Notes under the pieces: generated by a model
Database searches by the model: none
Told to the model about the DNA's origin: nothing
What the model saw: the letters and a program-made list of their open reading frames with translations, nothing else
Shown here: positions 7,731 to 18,637 of the stretch, in pieces
Position numbering within the stretch: position 1 is the stretch's first letter
Layout: each line of letters starts with the position of its first letter
Assembly: GCF_027286305.1 (NCBI RefSeq)
Contig: NZ_CP114599.1
Span: forward strand, 3,567,001-3,631,000
DNA: 64,000 nucleotides
Source of the DNA: Phenylobacterium sp. NIBR 498073
GTDB taxonomy: Bacteria; Pseudomonadota; Alphaproteobacteria; Caulobacterales; Caulobacteraceae
Direction: 5' to 3'
Translations under genes and position numbers: made by a program

Positions 7731-8707
7731 GGCTCGACCACCACGGTGCCGACCTTGCCGCCGCTTTCGACCAGTTCGTGCGCACCGGCGCAGTCTTCCA
7801 GCGGGAAGCGCCCGGCCACCGACAGCATGCGCTCGCCGGTCCCGATCCAGCGGGTGATGTCGGCCTGCGCCCGGCGCCGCGCCTCGTGCGGCGACACCGG
7901 CAGGTAAACGCTGTTGATCTGAAGGTTGAGGCCCATCATCGCCCCGGCCGGCATCACCGGCTCCCGCGCGCCCTTGGTGGCGTAGTAGGCGATCGAACCG
8001 TTCAGCCGCACGCTGGCCAGCGTCGAGGCCAGGTTGCCGCCGAAGTCGACCTCGACCACGTGATGCACGCCCTCGCCGCCGGTCAGCTCGCGCACCCGCG
8101 CGGCGACGTCCTCGCGGCGATAGTCGATGACGTGATGCGCCCCGCCCTCGCGGGCCCGCTGCGCCTTTTCCTCCGAGCTGACGGTGGCGATCACGCTCGC
8201 CCCGGCCCAAGCGGCCAGCTGCACCGCATAGTGGCCGACCGCGCCGGCGCCGCCGGTGACCAGCACCGTGCGGCCCTGCACCGGTCCGGCCAGGAACAGG
8301 CTGCGATGCGCGGTCATGCAGGGAATGCCCAGGGTCGCGCCTTCCGCGAACGACACTGTGTCCGGCAGCTCGCTCAGCAGGTCGACGTCCAGCTCGATGT
8401 ACTCGGCCGCCGAGCCGAAGGCCCGGCCGTTGCGCTGGCCGTTGTAGAACCAGACCCGCTTGCCGACCCAGGCTTCGGAGACGCCCGGGCCCACCGCCTC
8501 GACCACGCCGGCCCCGTCGCTGTTGGGGGTGATGCGCGGGTAGGCCATCGGCGCAGGTCCCGCCCGCATCCCGGCGTCGGACGGGTTGACCCCCGAGGCC
8601 CGCACCCGGACCAGCGCCTGGCCCTGCCCGGCCTGCGGCGTGGGCCGCTCGCCCAGTTCCAGCACCTCGCGCGCCGGCCCCGTCCGCTCGTACCAGATCG
8701 CCCGCAT
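7727..8707 (-). CDS. NADPH:quinone oxidoreductase-like MDR enzyme
   Basis: This 326-residue protein is a zinc-independent medium-chain dehydrogenase/reductase of the quinone-reductase type. The GroES-like domain (about 1-120) begins MRAIWYERTGPAREVLELGE, and the Rossmann fold shows GRTVLVTGGAGAVGHYAVQLA near residue 145. No structural-zinc Cys cluster is visible. Such enzymes reduce quinones or activated double bonds with NADPH. GGAGGGG precedes the ATG. It is coupled to the SnoaL-like gene by a four-base overlap. Confidence 0.88.
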   Translation of the reverse strand: MRAIWYERTGPAREVLELGERPTPQAGQGQALVRVRASGVNPSDAGMRAGPAPMAYPRITPNSDGAGVVEAVGPGVSEAWVGKRVWFYNGQRNGRAFGSAAEYIELDVDLLSELPDTVSFAEGATLGIPCMTAHRSLFLAGPVQGRTVLVTGGAGAVGHYAVQLAAWAGASVIATVSSEEKAQRAREGGAHHVIDYRREDVAARVRELTGGEGVHHVVEVDFGGNLASTLASVRLNGSIAYYATKGAREPVMPAGAMMGLNLQINSVYLPVSPHEARRRAQADITRWIGTGERMLSVAGRFPLEDCAGAHELVESGGKVGTVVVEP

Positions 8708-8778
8708 GGCCCCTCCAACTCGTTGAGGAGGACAGGTCTAGGGGAGGTCCGAGCGGAAAAGAAGGGCGCGCGATCCAG

Positions 8779-8918
8779 TGTCATCCCGGTTTCGGCGTAG
8801 CCGAAGACCGGGACCCATGAACACCAGATAGTGCGGGAAGCGGCTCAGCCCGCGCCAAGCGCTCCATGCTCCCCGCGAATGGGTCCCGGACAAGCGCTTC
8901 GCGCTTTCCGGGGTGACA
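8779..8918. repeat. structured intergenic repeat, family 1 copy B
   Basis: Same architecture as the copy at 5359. The left stem is TTTCGG-CGTAG-CCGAA and the right stem AGCGC-TTC-GCGCT, so the right stem differs from copy A but still pairs. The right end reads CCGGGGTGACA, one base changed. It separates the carotenoid oxygenase from the oxidoreductase gene. Confidence 0.85.
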
Positions 8919-8930
8919 CTCGAGGTTCGC

Positions 8931-10322
8931 CTACTCCGACACCCAGTTGCCGTGGAACCCGAACGGCACGCGCCGCGGCAGCTGCGCGGTCCCGATCGGG
9001 CCCTTGGCGACGTCCTGGGCGTCGAACACCAGGAAGTCGCTGCGGTTCTCGGCCGCCCGCCAGACCACCGCCGTCACCCAGCCGTCGCCCTCGTCGGCGC
9101 TGTCCGAGCGCGGGGTGAACACCGGCTCCGACGTCATGTCGCCGCCGCTCAGCTCGTAGACCTGGCGCTTGCCGGTCTTCAGATCCAGGTGGGCGATCGC
9201 CGTCTGCTTGATGGTCTTGGCGCCCGACGGATCGGCCGCGTACCAGCCGTGGCGATAGGCCAGGCCCGCATGCCGCTCGTCGAAGCGCGGGAACTCGCCG
9301 TCCAGGTCGTCGATCGCCTCTTCCTTGATGGCGTCCGAGTTCCCCGTCAGGTCGAAGGTCCAGCGCACCAGCCGCGCCGCCGACTTGGCGCCGGGCGAGC
9401 CGTCGGCGTTCGGGAACAGCGGGGCGCTGTCATAGCGGAACACGTCGGCGATGATCTTGCCGTCCTCCTCCCAGGCGTTCATCGGGTGGAAGACGTAGGA
9501 CGGCGGCGCGTTGAACCAGCGGATCGTCGAGACGTCGGCGTCGCGGCGCATCACCGCCACGTGGCTGCCCTTGTCGGGCTCCCAGGCGAAGGCCGGCAGG
9601 CCGCTCATCGCCCGCTGCAGGCTGCCGGTCAGCGGCAGCACCGGGAACAGCACGTAGTTATCGGTGACCAAGAAGTCGTGGATCATCGAGGAATAGGGCG
9701 CCTCGAAGTCGTCGCGCCGCACCACCTTGCCGGTCGCGTCGGTGACGCCGTAGCTGATCCCCGTGCCGAACGGCATCGGCCCGATCCCGTAGCCGAACCA
9801 GACCATCTCGCCGGTCTTCGGATCGATCTTCGGGTGCGCCGTGACCCGTCCCTTATACGGCTCGACCGGTCCCTTGGACTCCAGGGTCCGCGGCTGCATC
9901 TCGAAGGGCAGGTGCCCCTCCTCCAGCGCCAGCAGCTTGCCGGCGTGGAAGACGATGTTGGTGTTGGCCACCCCGCCGCTGTCCTTGCCGAGCACACTGG
10001 GATCGGTGGTCGCCGGGTTGCCGAACGCCCCCCACAGCGCCCGGCCGGCGGCGTTCTCCGCCTCCCACTTGGGCGTACGCACATAGCGGTTGCGGTAGCT
10101 GACCTTGCCGTCCTCGACATGGAAGGCGTGGATCATCCCGTCGCCGGAGAACCAGTGATACTCGCCGCGCGGCTCGAACTGCGGATTGGGCCCGGTGCGG
10201 TAGAGCGTTCCGCGCAGGCCCTTGGGGATCTCGCCGATCACCGTCAGTTCGAAGTCGTCCTCGCTGCGGACCGGCGCGAAGTTACCGGACAGATAGGGGT
10301 TGATGCGGGCATCGCCGTCCAT
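8931..10322 (-). CDS. carotenoid oxygenase family dioxygenase
   Basis: A 463-residue member of the carotenoid cleavage dioxygenase/RPE65/lignostilbene dioxygenase family, which uses Fe(II) and O2 to cleave alkene bonds in carotenoids, apocarotenoids or stilbenes. Candidate iron ligands are four His: 163 (TAHPK), 215 (MIHDF), 279 (FHPMNAW) and 457 (FGFHGNW). The N-terminus NPYLSGNFAPV and the GTLYRTGPNPQFEP stretch are typical. There is no signal peptide. GAGGAGG precedes the ATG. It lies 24 bases after the DUF2855 gene in the same operon, divergent from a TetR regulator. The natural substrate cannot be read from sequence. Confidence 0.92.
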   Translation of the reverse strand: MDGDARINPYLSGNFAPVRSEDDFELTVIGEIPKGLRGTLYRTGPNPQFEPRGEYHWFSGDGMIHAFHVEDGKVSYRNRYVRTPKWEAENAAGRALWGAFGNPATTDPSVLGKDSGGVANTNIVFHAGKLLALEEGHLPFEMQPRTLESKGPVEPYKGRVTAHPKIDPKTGEMVWFGYGIGPMPFGTGISYGVTDATGKVVRRDDFEAPYSSMIHDFLVTDNYVLFPVLPLTGSLQRAMSGLPAFAWEPDKGSHVAVMRRDADVSTIRWFNAPPSYVFHPMNAWEEDGKIIADVFRYDSAPLFPNADGSPGAKSAARLVRWTFDLTGNSDAIKEEAIDDLDGEFPRFDERHAGLAYRHGWYAADPSGAKTIKQTAIAHLDLKTGKRQVYELSGGDMTSEPVFTPRSDSADEGDGWVTAVVWRAAENRSDFLVFDAQDVAKGPIGTAQLPRRVPFGFHGNWVSE

Positions 10323-10346
10323 GGTCTTCCTCCTCTGACGCCGGCC

Positions 10347-11396
10347 TCACGCCGGTCGAATGATATGTCCCTCGTCGGGCCGCGCGCGGCCTTCCAGCAC
10401 CTCGCGATAGGCGGCCAGAAGCCCCTCAGGGCCCGTCGATTGCTTGAGCCTCAGCCAGCCGGCGTCGGCTACGAACTCGCGCAGCGCCGCGGCGAACCGC
10501 CGGTCGAGTTCCTCAGGGCCCCATTCGGCCGCCCGCTTGCGGATCTGGTCGGGGGCGAAGAACAATACCGGCTGCGGGCCGGGCAGCGCGCGCGGCGCGC
10601 GATCGCCGCTCCAGTGCGTGCCGCCGACGATGATGCTGCGAGCCAGGCTCTCGCCCAGGGCGCTGTGGACCGTCTCGTTCACCTGCGCGTCGCCGGCGAA
10701 GTCGACATAGGCCGCCGGCCCTTCGACCTTCAGCGCGGCCGCCTCGCCATAGGGGACGATGCGGTCGTAGAGGCCCAGCGCCCCCAGGGTCTTGGCGTTG
10801 CCCGGCGAGGTCAGCCCCACCACCGGCACGCCGCGCCGCCGCGCGAACCAGGCCAGGCCCATCGCCGTCTTGCTCGACGCGCTCGACAGCACCAGCGTCT
10901 TCACCGACGCGTCCTCGGACAGGAAATCGTCCAGCAGCCACGAGGTCATGAACAGCGGCCGCAGCAGCGCCCGATGATCATCCATCGCCTCTTCGGGCGC
11001 CTCGGCATAGGCGTTGTAGGTCGGCGGCAGCCCGGCCCGGTGCGCGGAGGTGTCGACATAGCCGCCGCCCTTGCGCGCCAGCCGCGCCGTGAAGCTGCTC
11101 GACATCGGCAGGTAGCCGAACACCCGCAGGCCGACGGGCGTGTCCGCCGCCTGCGATTCCACCACCCGCGCGAAGCCCCAGACCGGGATGCGGCCCAGCC
11201 CGCCCTCGGCCGGGAAGAACTTCCAGTAGCCGAACGCCTCGCCGATCAGGCCATAGGTGATGTTGTTGGCGGTCAGCGCGAAACGCTCGACCTCCAGCCG
11301 GACCTCGCCGTCCGCCAGCGGCGCCCGCGGGGCGGCCTCGCGCACCTCGACATGGCGCAGATCGTCCCGCGCAACGAGCACATCCCAGTCCGACAT
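10347..11396 (-). CDS. DUF2855 family protein, MDR-like
   Basis: This 349-residue protein matches the DUF2855 family. Its layout resembles medium-chain dehydrogenases: an N-terminal GroES-like half (LTANNITYGLIGEAFGYWKF ... IPVWGFARVVES) and a Rossmann-like half (KTLVLSSASSKTAMGLAWFA, VVGLTSPGNAKTL). The usual GxGxxG is replaced by a Ser-rich loop, so cofactor use is uncertain. GAGGAAG precedes the ATG. It is the first gene of a leftward operon with carotenoid oxygenase, and its promoter region carries a long palindrome shared with the divergent TetR gene. A role in processing the oxygenase's substrate or product is an inference from this context. Confidence 0.85.
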   Translation of the reverse strand: MSDWDVLVARDDLRHVEVREAAPRAPLADGEVRLEVERFALTANNITYGLIGEAFGYWKFFPAEGGLGRIPVWGFARVVESQAADTPVGLRVFGYLPMSSSFTARLARKGGGYVDTSAHRAGLPPTYNAYAEAPEEAMDDHRALLRPLFMTSWLLDDFLSEDASVKTLVLSSASSKTAMGLAWFARRRGVPVVGLTSPGNAKTLGALGLYDRIVPYGEAAALKVEGPAAYVDFAGDAQVNETVHSALGESLARSIIVGGTHWSGDRAPRALPGPQPVLFFAPDQIRKRAAEWGPEELDRRFAAALREFVADAGWLRLKQSTGPEGLLAAYREVLEGRARPDEGHIIRPA

Positions 11397-11410
11397 CGCT
11401 TCCTCGCCTT

Positions 11411-11434
11411 TTACATTGTAAATTTATTACGTAA
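11411..11434. promoter_or_regulatory. TetR-type operator between DUF2855 and tetR
   Basis: A 24-base imperfect palindrome with outer TTAC/GTAA, centre TAAATTTA and about 19 of 24 symmetric positions. It also contains the nested dyads TTAC-att-GTAA and TTACGTAA. It sits in the 82-base gap between divergent starts, 15 bases upstream of the DUF2855 ATG, and its AT-rich core stands out against the GC-rich flanks. Confidence 0.65.
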
Positions 11435-11478
11435 GAGCTAACCCAGGACAAGCACTTTCTTTTGGGTCGATTTTACCG

Positions 11479-12081
11479 ATGCCCCGCGTCCTCTCCGAGT
11501 CCGATGTCGCCGACTTCCGCGAACGCCTGTGCGACGCGGCTGAGAAGCTGTTCGCCGAAAAGGGACCGGACGCGGTGACCATGCGCCAGCTGGCCGCCGA
11601 GCTCGGGGTCAGCCCGATGACCCCCTACCGCTACTTCACCGACAAGGAAGACATCCTGGCGGCGGTGCGCACCAACGGCTTCAACCGCTTCGCCGAAGCG
11701 CTGGAGACCGCGCTCGCCCACACCCAGGGCAGCGCCAAGGCCAAGAGCTCGGCGGTGGGCGAGGCCTATCTGAACTTCGCCTTCGAACACCCGCAGACCT
11801 ACAAGCTGATGTTCGATCTCAACCAGCCGCACGAGCAGGACTACCCCGAGCTGGTCGCCGCCGCCTCGCGGGCCAACGCCATGCGCTCGGCCTACATCAA
11901 GGGCCTGGTCGAGGCCGGCGTCATGGAAGGCGACCCCGAGGAGATCGGCCGCATGTACTGGGCCGCCACCCACGGGGCGGTGACCCTCGAACTGGCCGGC
12001 AAACTGCCCAAGGGCATGGCCCGCATCATCAACCGCCAGCTCGGCCATACCCTCGCCAAGGGCCTGCGGCCGGGGGCGTGA
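11479..12081 (+). CDS. TetR/AcrR family regulator
   Basis: A 200-residue repressor with an N-terminal TetR helix-turn-helix (about 10-57: FRERLCDAAEKLFAEKGPDA, MRQLAAELGVSPMTPYRYFTDKEDIL) and a ligand-binding C-terminal region of WHG type (EAYLNFAFEHPQTYKLMFDLNQ). It is divergent from the DUF2855/carotenoid oxygenase operon with a palindrome in between, so it probably controls both itself and that operon. Its stop lies one base before the TTG start of the HTH-hydrolase gene, so those two are co-expressed. Confidence 0.9.
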   Translation: MPRVLSESDVADFRERLCDAAEKLFAEKGPDAVTMRQLAAELGVSPMTPYRYFTDKEDILAAVRTNGFNRFAEALETALAHTQGSAKAKSSAVGEAYLNFAFEHPQTYKLMFDLNQPHEQDYPELVAAASRANAMRSAYIKGLVEAGVMEGDPEEIGRMYWAATHGAVTLELAGKLPKGMARIINRQLGHTLAKGLRPGA

Positions 12082-12082
12082 C

Positions 12083-13894
12083 TTGAAACCGCCCGCCCGT
12101 GAGTTCGAGGCCGATCGGTTCTTCGCGCTCTGGGCGGAATTGGAGCGCGACGTCGCCGACAACCGGGCGCCGCAGCTCGACGGCCTGCACGACGCCGGCA
12201 ATGAATCCCTCGCATGCCGCCCTGCGGCGCCTGAGGCAGGCTTCGCCGCGGCGGTGATCCACGGCGGAACCCTCGCCTGGGCCGGCGGCGGTTGGACGGA
12301 CCTCTTCGGGGTCGGGGCGCCGGCGATCCCGCCGGCCACGGCGCACGCGGCTCGATCCGGACGGGCCTACCTAGTCCTGGAAGACCGCCGCGGACAGGCG
12401 GTGCTGACCGTGCTGGCGGCCCGCCGCCACGCCGCCGCCTGGCCCGTCGCCGGCGCGCTGGCCAATGCGCCCGGGGACAGCGCGCTGGTCGCCATGGCCT
12501 TCGCGCCCAGCCGCATGCGCGGCTTCGCCGACTTCGCCGCGCGCGTCTACGGCCTCGGCCGGTCCGAGCACGAACTGCTCGACCAACTGATGCAGGCCGA
12601 CGACCTCGACGCCATCGCCGAGCGGCTGTCCTTGTCGGAGGCTGCTGTCCGCAAGCGCGTGCGGCGGCTGCTGAAGAGCACCGGAGCCGACCGTCGCGGC
12701 GCGCTGCTCGCGCGGCTGACCCGCCTGCTGGCCGATGAGAGCGTCTGCGACTGGGCGCGCGATGTCGGACTAAGACGAGCCTTGGGCGCGACGCCCGCAC
12801 AGATGCGCCTGAGCCATCTGCTGGCCGAAGGCGCGACCTTGCCCCATGCGGCCGAAACGCTCGGCCTCAGCACACACACCGTCCGCGACCAGGCGAGGGA
12901 AATACTTGCCCGGACCGGCCAGAAGCGATTGGCCGAACTGCCGCGCTTCCTGGCCGAAGCGCGCGCGCTGGTCGCCTTCGCCGAGGCCGACGAAACCGCT
13001 TGCTCCGACCGCGAAGGGCTGCTCGGCGCCACCCGGATCTTCTATCTCGCCCGCCGCCAGGTCGCCGCCGCCGACTTCGGCCCTCCTGACGGCGAGCCGG
13101 TGCTGTTTGTGCATGGCGGCATGGGTTCGCGCCGCGTGGCGACCCGTCTGCGCGCAGCGCTCCAGGCCCGCGGCCTTCGCCCCCTGGGCGTCGACCGGCC
13201 GGGCTTTGGCCTCACCGATCCGGCCGGCGGCGATCCGTTCGTCGCCGCAGCCGGCGACATGGCGGGCCTGCTCGACGCACTTGGCCTGGAGCGCGTGCGG
13301 CTGCTGGCCAGGGATGGCGGTGCGCCTGCGGCGCTGGCCTTCGCCGCCCTGCATCCCGAACGCGTGCAGGCCGGCGTGCTGATCTCGCCGCGCCCGCCCC
13401 AGGCGCGACTACCCGGCGTGCAGCTCATCGACGGCTGGATCCGCCTAGGCGCCCAGCACCCCAGCGCGATCGTCGCGATCTATGCTCTGCTGCGCCGGAA
13501 AGCCGGCGTGCGGCTCACCGAGACCCTGATCCGCCGCCTGTTCGGGGGCCATTCCGCCGACGCGGCCCTGATCGAGGATCCGGTCTGGCGCCACGCCGCG
13601 GTGGCCGAGTTGCTGACCTGCGGCGCGCGCACGGCCGACGGACTGGCCGCCGAGCAAACCGCCTATCCGCGCTGGCGGCCGCCGCTGCTCGCCGGCCCTG
13701 CGCCCTGGACGGTCGTGACCGGCGGCTTGGACCCGCTTTGGGCCGCCGCCGCTCAGGAAGATCCCTGGCGCGGCCTGCCCGGCCTGCGGCACGTGCGCAT
13801 CGCCGAGGCCGGCCGTTTCCTCCAGGACACCCACGCCGGGGAGATCGCCGTCCTGGTATCCAAAGCGGGGATGCGGGCTGCTCCCCCCTTATGA
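12083..13894 (+). CDS. LuxR-type HTH / alpha-beta hydrolase fusion protein
   Basis: The 603-residue protein has an unassigned N-terminal region (1-160), two LuxR-like helix-turn-helix segments (about 166-215, AIAERLSLSEAAVRKRVRRL; about 240-285, AAETLGLSTHTVRDQAREIL) and an alpha/beta hydrolase domain (about 338-600). Oxyanion-site HGGMG is at 344-348. The nucleophile elbow reads ARDGGA, so Asp411 replaces Ser, as in epoxide hydrolases and haloalkane dehalogenases. Asp550 (GGLDPL) fits the acid, but the usual His is Arg578, with His584 nearby. It may be a ligand sensor rather than an enzyme. The TTG start is chosen because no other in-frame start lies nearby; it follows the tetR stop directly. 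Confidence 0.75.
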   Translation: MKPPAREFEADRFFALWAELERDVADNRAPQLDGLHDAGNESLACRPAAPEAGFAAAVIHGGTLAWAGGGWTDLFGVGAPAIPPATAHAARSGRAYLVLEDRRGQAVLTVLAARRHAAAWPVAGALANAPGDSALVAMAFAPSRMRGFADFAARVYGLGRSEHELLDQLMQADDLDAIAERLSLSEAAVRKRVRRLLKSTGADRRGALLARLTRLLADESVCDWARDVGLRRALGATPAQMRLSHLLAEGATLPHAAETLGLSTHTVRDQAREILARTGQKRLAELPRFLAEARALVAFAEADETACSDREGLLGATRIFYLARRQVAAADFGPPDGEPVLFVHGGMGSRRVATRLRAALQARGLRPLGVDRPGFGLTDPAGGDPFVAAAGDMAGLLDALGLERVRLLARDGGAPAALAFAALHPERVQAGVLISPRPPQARLPGVQLIDGWIRLGAQHPSAIVAIYALLRRKAGVRLTETLIRRLFGGHSADAALIEDPVWRHAAVAELLTCGARTADGLAAEQTAYPRWRPPLLAGPAPWTVVTGGLDPLWAAAAQEDPWRGLPGLRHVRIAEAGRFLQDTHAGEIAVLVSKAGMRAAPPL

Positions 13895-13928
13895 AATCCT
13901 GGCTTCGACCTTTGGGTGGGGGCTTGAG

Positions 13929-14921
13929 ATGTTCAGACTATTGGCGGGCGCGGCTGTGGTGTTGGCCTTCACGACGGGCGAAGCCCGGGCCTTCGAGCGG
14001 CCGGCGGCCCTCGATGCGCCGATCGACTTGCCCTCGGCCGCGCCGCAGAAGTTCACCCGCAACGTGCTGGCCGGCGACAAGGTGCGCACGAGCGTCTTCG
14101 TGCCGTCCTACCGCGTCTCATTCATGGTTCGCGCCCGGGCGAGCGCCAGCACTACCGACACCCGCGCCACCGCGGAAACCGTGCTGAGCGGCGCAGAGCC
14201 CGAACTGATCCAGGCGATCACCGACCGGGCCTATGCCGACTTCGTTGAACGCCTGAAAGCCGCGGGCTTTACGGTGGTCACTCCCGACGACTGGCGGGCG
14301 ACCCCCGGCGCGGACCAGCTCAAGGCCGGCGCGGGCCAGATCGAGATTCAGACCATGAGCAACCTGGGCGCGCGCCAGTCATACGCCCTGGTGCATCCGA
14401 CCGGGCTCGGGTCCTGGCCGGAAAGCGCGATGCCGGTCAACCTGGGCGCGGTGCGGGCGATGACGCGCGACCTCGACGCCACCATGGTCGCGCCGCGCTT
14501 CACCGTGAACTACGCCTATGTGCAGGCCTCGGGCGGCGGGCCGATGGCGATCCTCGCCCGGGGCGCCCAAGCCTCCTACAAGCCGATGATTCACGGCGGG
14601 CCCGTTATCGGCGGCTTCTCCATGGAACCCTGGCGGGTCCGGGTCGGCCAGCACGGCGGCTTTTTCGAGTACAAGGTCGACGGCTCGCTCGAGGCGCCGG
14701 GCGATTTCGGCCTGGTCCAGGGCGATCGCGGCCCGGCGCGTTCCACCGCTGCCGGCGGGCAATCGGTGGACACCTGGGAGAGCCGGCTTGGCTATGTCGG
14801 CCACGCGAGCGCGGTCGGCCGGTTCGAAGTTGATCCCGAAGCCTATACCCGTCTGGCGCTCCAGGCCCTGGCCCTGCAGAACCAGGTCGCCGTCGACGAA
14901 CTGCGCAAGGCCCGGCGCTGA
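13929..14921 (+). CDS. exported protein of unknown function
   Basis: A 330-residue protein with a clear signal peptide (MFRLLAGAAVVLAFTTGEARA). I do not recognise a family. The mature part has repeated long Ala/Gly-rich strands, a stretch typical of uncharacterised Caulobacteraceae secreted proteins (AITDRAYADFVERLKAAGFTVV), and a C-terminal helix (YTRLALQALALQNQVAVDEL). It has no Cys-based lipobox. A GGGGG run precedes the ATG by about six bases. It follows the HTH-hydrolase fusion by 34 bases on the same strand and could be in the same transcript. Confidence 0.7.
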   Translation: MFRLLAGAAVVLAFTTGEARAFERPAALDAPIDLPSAAPQKFTRNVLAGDKVRTSVFVPSYRVSFMVRARASASTTDTRATAETVLSGAEPELIQAITDRAYADFVERLKAAGFTVVTPDDWRATPGADQLKAGAGQIEIQTMSNLGARQSYALVHPTGLGSWPESAMPVNLGAVRAMTRDLDATMVAPRFTVNYAYVQASGGGPMAILARGAQASYKPMIHGGPVIGGFSMEPWRVRVGQHGGFFEYKVDGSLEAPGDFGLVQGDRGPARSTAAGGQSVDTWESRLGYVGHASAVGRFEVDPEAYTRLALQALALQNQVAVDELRKARR

Positions 14922-14990
14922 CGTCGCCCCTTGACGCCCCTTGGGGCAAGTCCCCCATCTTCCGCCCAACGATCAGGGGAGATGGGTCAC

Positions 14991-16136
14991 GTGGTTCAAC
15001 CGTTCGAGGTCGCCTGGAGCGACGAGGCCGTGCAGGCGGTGCTGGATCAGATCCGCGCCTATCCGTGGCCGCCGATCCCCGAGGTTCCCGACGGCTGGGC
15101 CTATGGCTGCGACGGGGCCTATCTCAAGGAGCTCTGCGCCCACTGGACCGGCGCCTACGACTGGCGCGCGGCGATGGCCGACCTCAACCGCTTCCCGCAG
15201 TTCACCGCCAAGGTCGAGGACTACGACCTCCACTTCGTGCATGTCGTCGGCGAGGCCGGCGGCCGGCGGCCGCTGCTGCTGAGCCACGGCTGGCCGGGTT
15301 CGCACTACGAGTTCTGGGACTCGATCGAGAAGCTCGCCTTCCCTAGCCGCTTCGGCGGCGATCCGAAGGACGCCTTCGACCTGGTGATCCCCTCGCTGCC
15401 GGGCTTCGGGTTCTCGTCCAAGCCGGTCCGCCCGATCGGCCAGCGCACCACCGCGCGGCTGTTCAACACCCTGATGACGAAGGTGCTGGGCTATGACCGC
15501 TATCTCGCCCAGGGCGGCGACTGGGGGGCCATGATCACCTCCTGGCTCGGCCATGAGCACCACAACCACGTCCGCGCCATCCACCTCAACATGATGGCCC
15601 TGCGCCCGTTCGGCGGCCCCAAGGACGAGGCCGAGGTCGCCTGGCTGACCCGCCAGGGCCAGATGATGGAGCTGATGGGCGCCTACTTCCGGCTCCAGGC
15701 CTCCAAGCCGCAGTCCCTGGCCTGGATGGGCGCGGGCAACCCGGTCGGCCAGGCCGCCTGGATCGCCGAACGGTTCCACGACTGGTCGGACCTGCGCGAA
15801 AGGCCCTTCGACCAGGTCCACCCCAAGGACAGGCTGCTGACCAACATCATGCTCTATGTGATGACCGGCAGCTTCACGACCGGCGCCTGGTACTATCGCG
15901 GTTTCCTCGAGGAAGGCGGCGTCGCCCTGGCCGAGGGCCAGCGCTGCGAAACCCCGACCGCCTTCGCCAACTTCCCGGGCGAGCCGCTCTACACCGCCCC
16001 GCCCCGCGGCTGGGCAGAGCGCGCCTACAATATCGTCCGTTGGACCGATCAGCCGCGCGGCGGCCACTTCGCCGCCATGGAGGAACCCGACCTCTTCGTC
16101 GCCGACGTGCAGGCCTGGGGCCGGGAGCACAGCTGA
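14991..16136 (+). CDS. epoxide hydrolase, EHN-type
   Basis: An alpha/beta hydrolase with the N-terminal EHN domain of microsomal-type epoxide hydrolases (FEVAWSDEAVQAVLDQIRAY). The oxyanion motif HGWPGS, nucleophile Asp in QGGDWGAM and catalytic His in RGGHFAAMEEP are all present, so it should be active; Tyr residues needed for epoxide binding are plausible. GTG 14991 is preferred because AGGGGAG lies nine bases upstream; the in-frame ATG at 14982 is directly on that site. Epoxides are hydrated to diols. The physiological substrate is unknown, though the neighbouring carotenoid oxygenase makes terpenoid epoxides a possibility. Confidence 0.9.
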   Translation: MVQPFEVAWSDEAVQAVLDQIRAYPWPPIPEVPDGWAYGCDGAYLKELCAHWTGAYDWRAAMADLNRFPQFTAKVEDYDLHFVHVVGEAGGRRPLLLSHGWPGSHYEFWDSIEKLAFPSRFGGDPKDAFDLVIPSLPGFGFSSKPVRPIGQRTTARLFNTLMTKVLGYDRYLAQGGDWGAMITSWLGHEHHNHVRAIHLNMMALRPFGGPKDEAEVAWLTRQGQMMELMGAYFRLQASKPQSLAWMGAGNPVGQAAWIAERFHDWSDLRERPFDQVHPKDRLLTNIMLYVMTGSFTTGAWYYRGFLEEGGVALAEGQRCETPTAFANFPGEPLYTAPPRGWAERAYNIVRWTDQPRGGHFAAMEEPDLFVADVQAWGREHS

Positions 16137-16144
16137 CAATTCCT

Positions 16145-16236
16145 GCCCCGTTGGGGGAGGTGGATCGATGCGCAGCATCGAGACGGAGGGGGCCTGCTGA
16201 ATCAGCGGTCCCTTCAGTCGGGGAGCAATTTGGCGC
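16145..16236. repeat. structured intergenic repeat, family 2 copy A
   Basis: A chain of small hairpins: CCCC-gtt-GGGG, TCGATGC-gca-GCATCGA and GCTGA/TCAGC, joined by the conserved strings GGGAGGTGG and GACGGAGGGG. A second copy lies at 39989-40052 with a different but still paired middle stem. It occupies the gap between converging genes and may act as a terminator. Confidence 0.7.
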
Positions 16237-16237
16237 C

Positions 16238-18541
<2,304 letters not shown>

Positions 18542-18637
18542 AAAGCTCCCCCCAGAGCCAGCATGCTCGGCGTCTATGAAAAAACCAGAAAACTCCGGGT
18601 TTCGCCGTGACCTGAGGCCGCGCTACGAAGGACGCCC

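Noticed and set aside
8913..11441. 842-codon plus-strand frame opposite carotenoid oxygenase and DUF2855
   Set aside because: Both genes on the minus strand have clear active-site residues and ribosome sites; the antisense product is a typical shadow.
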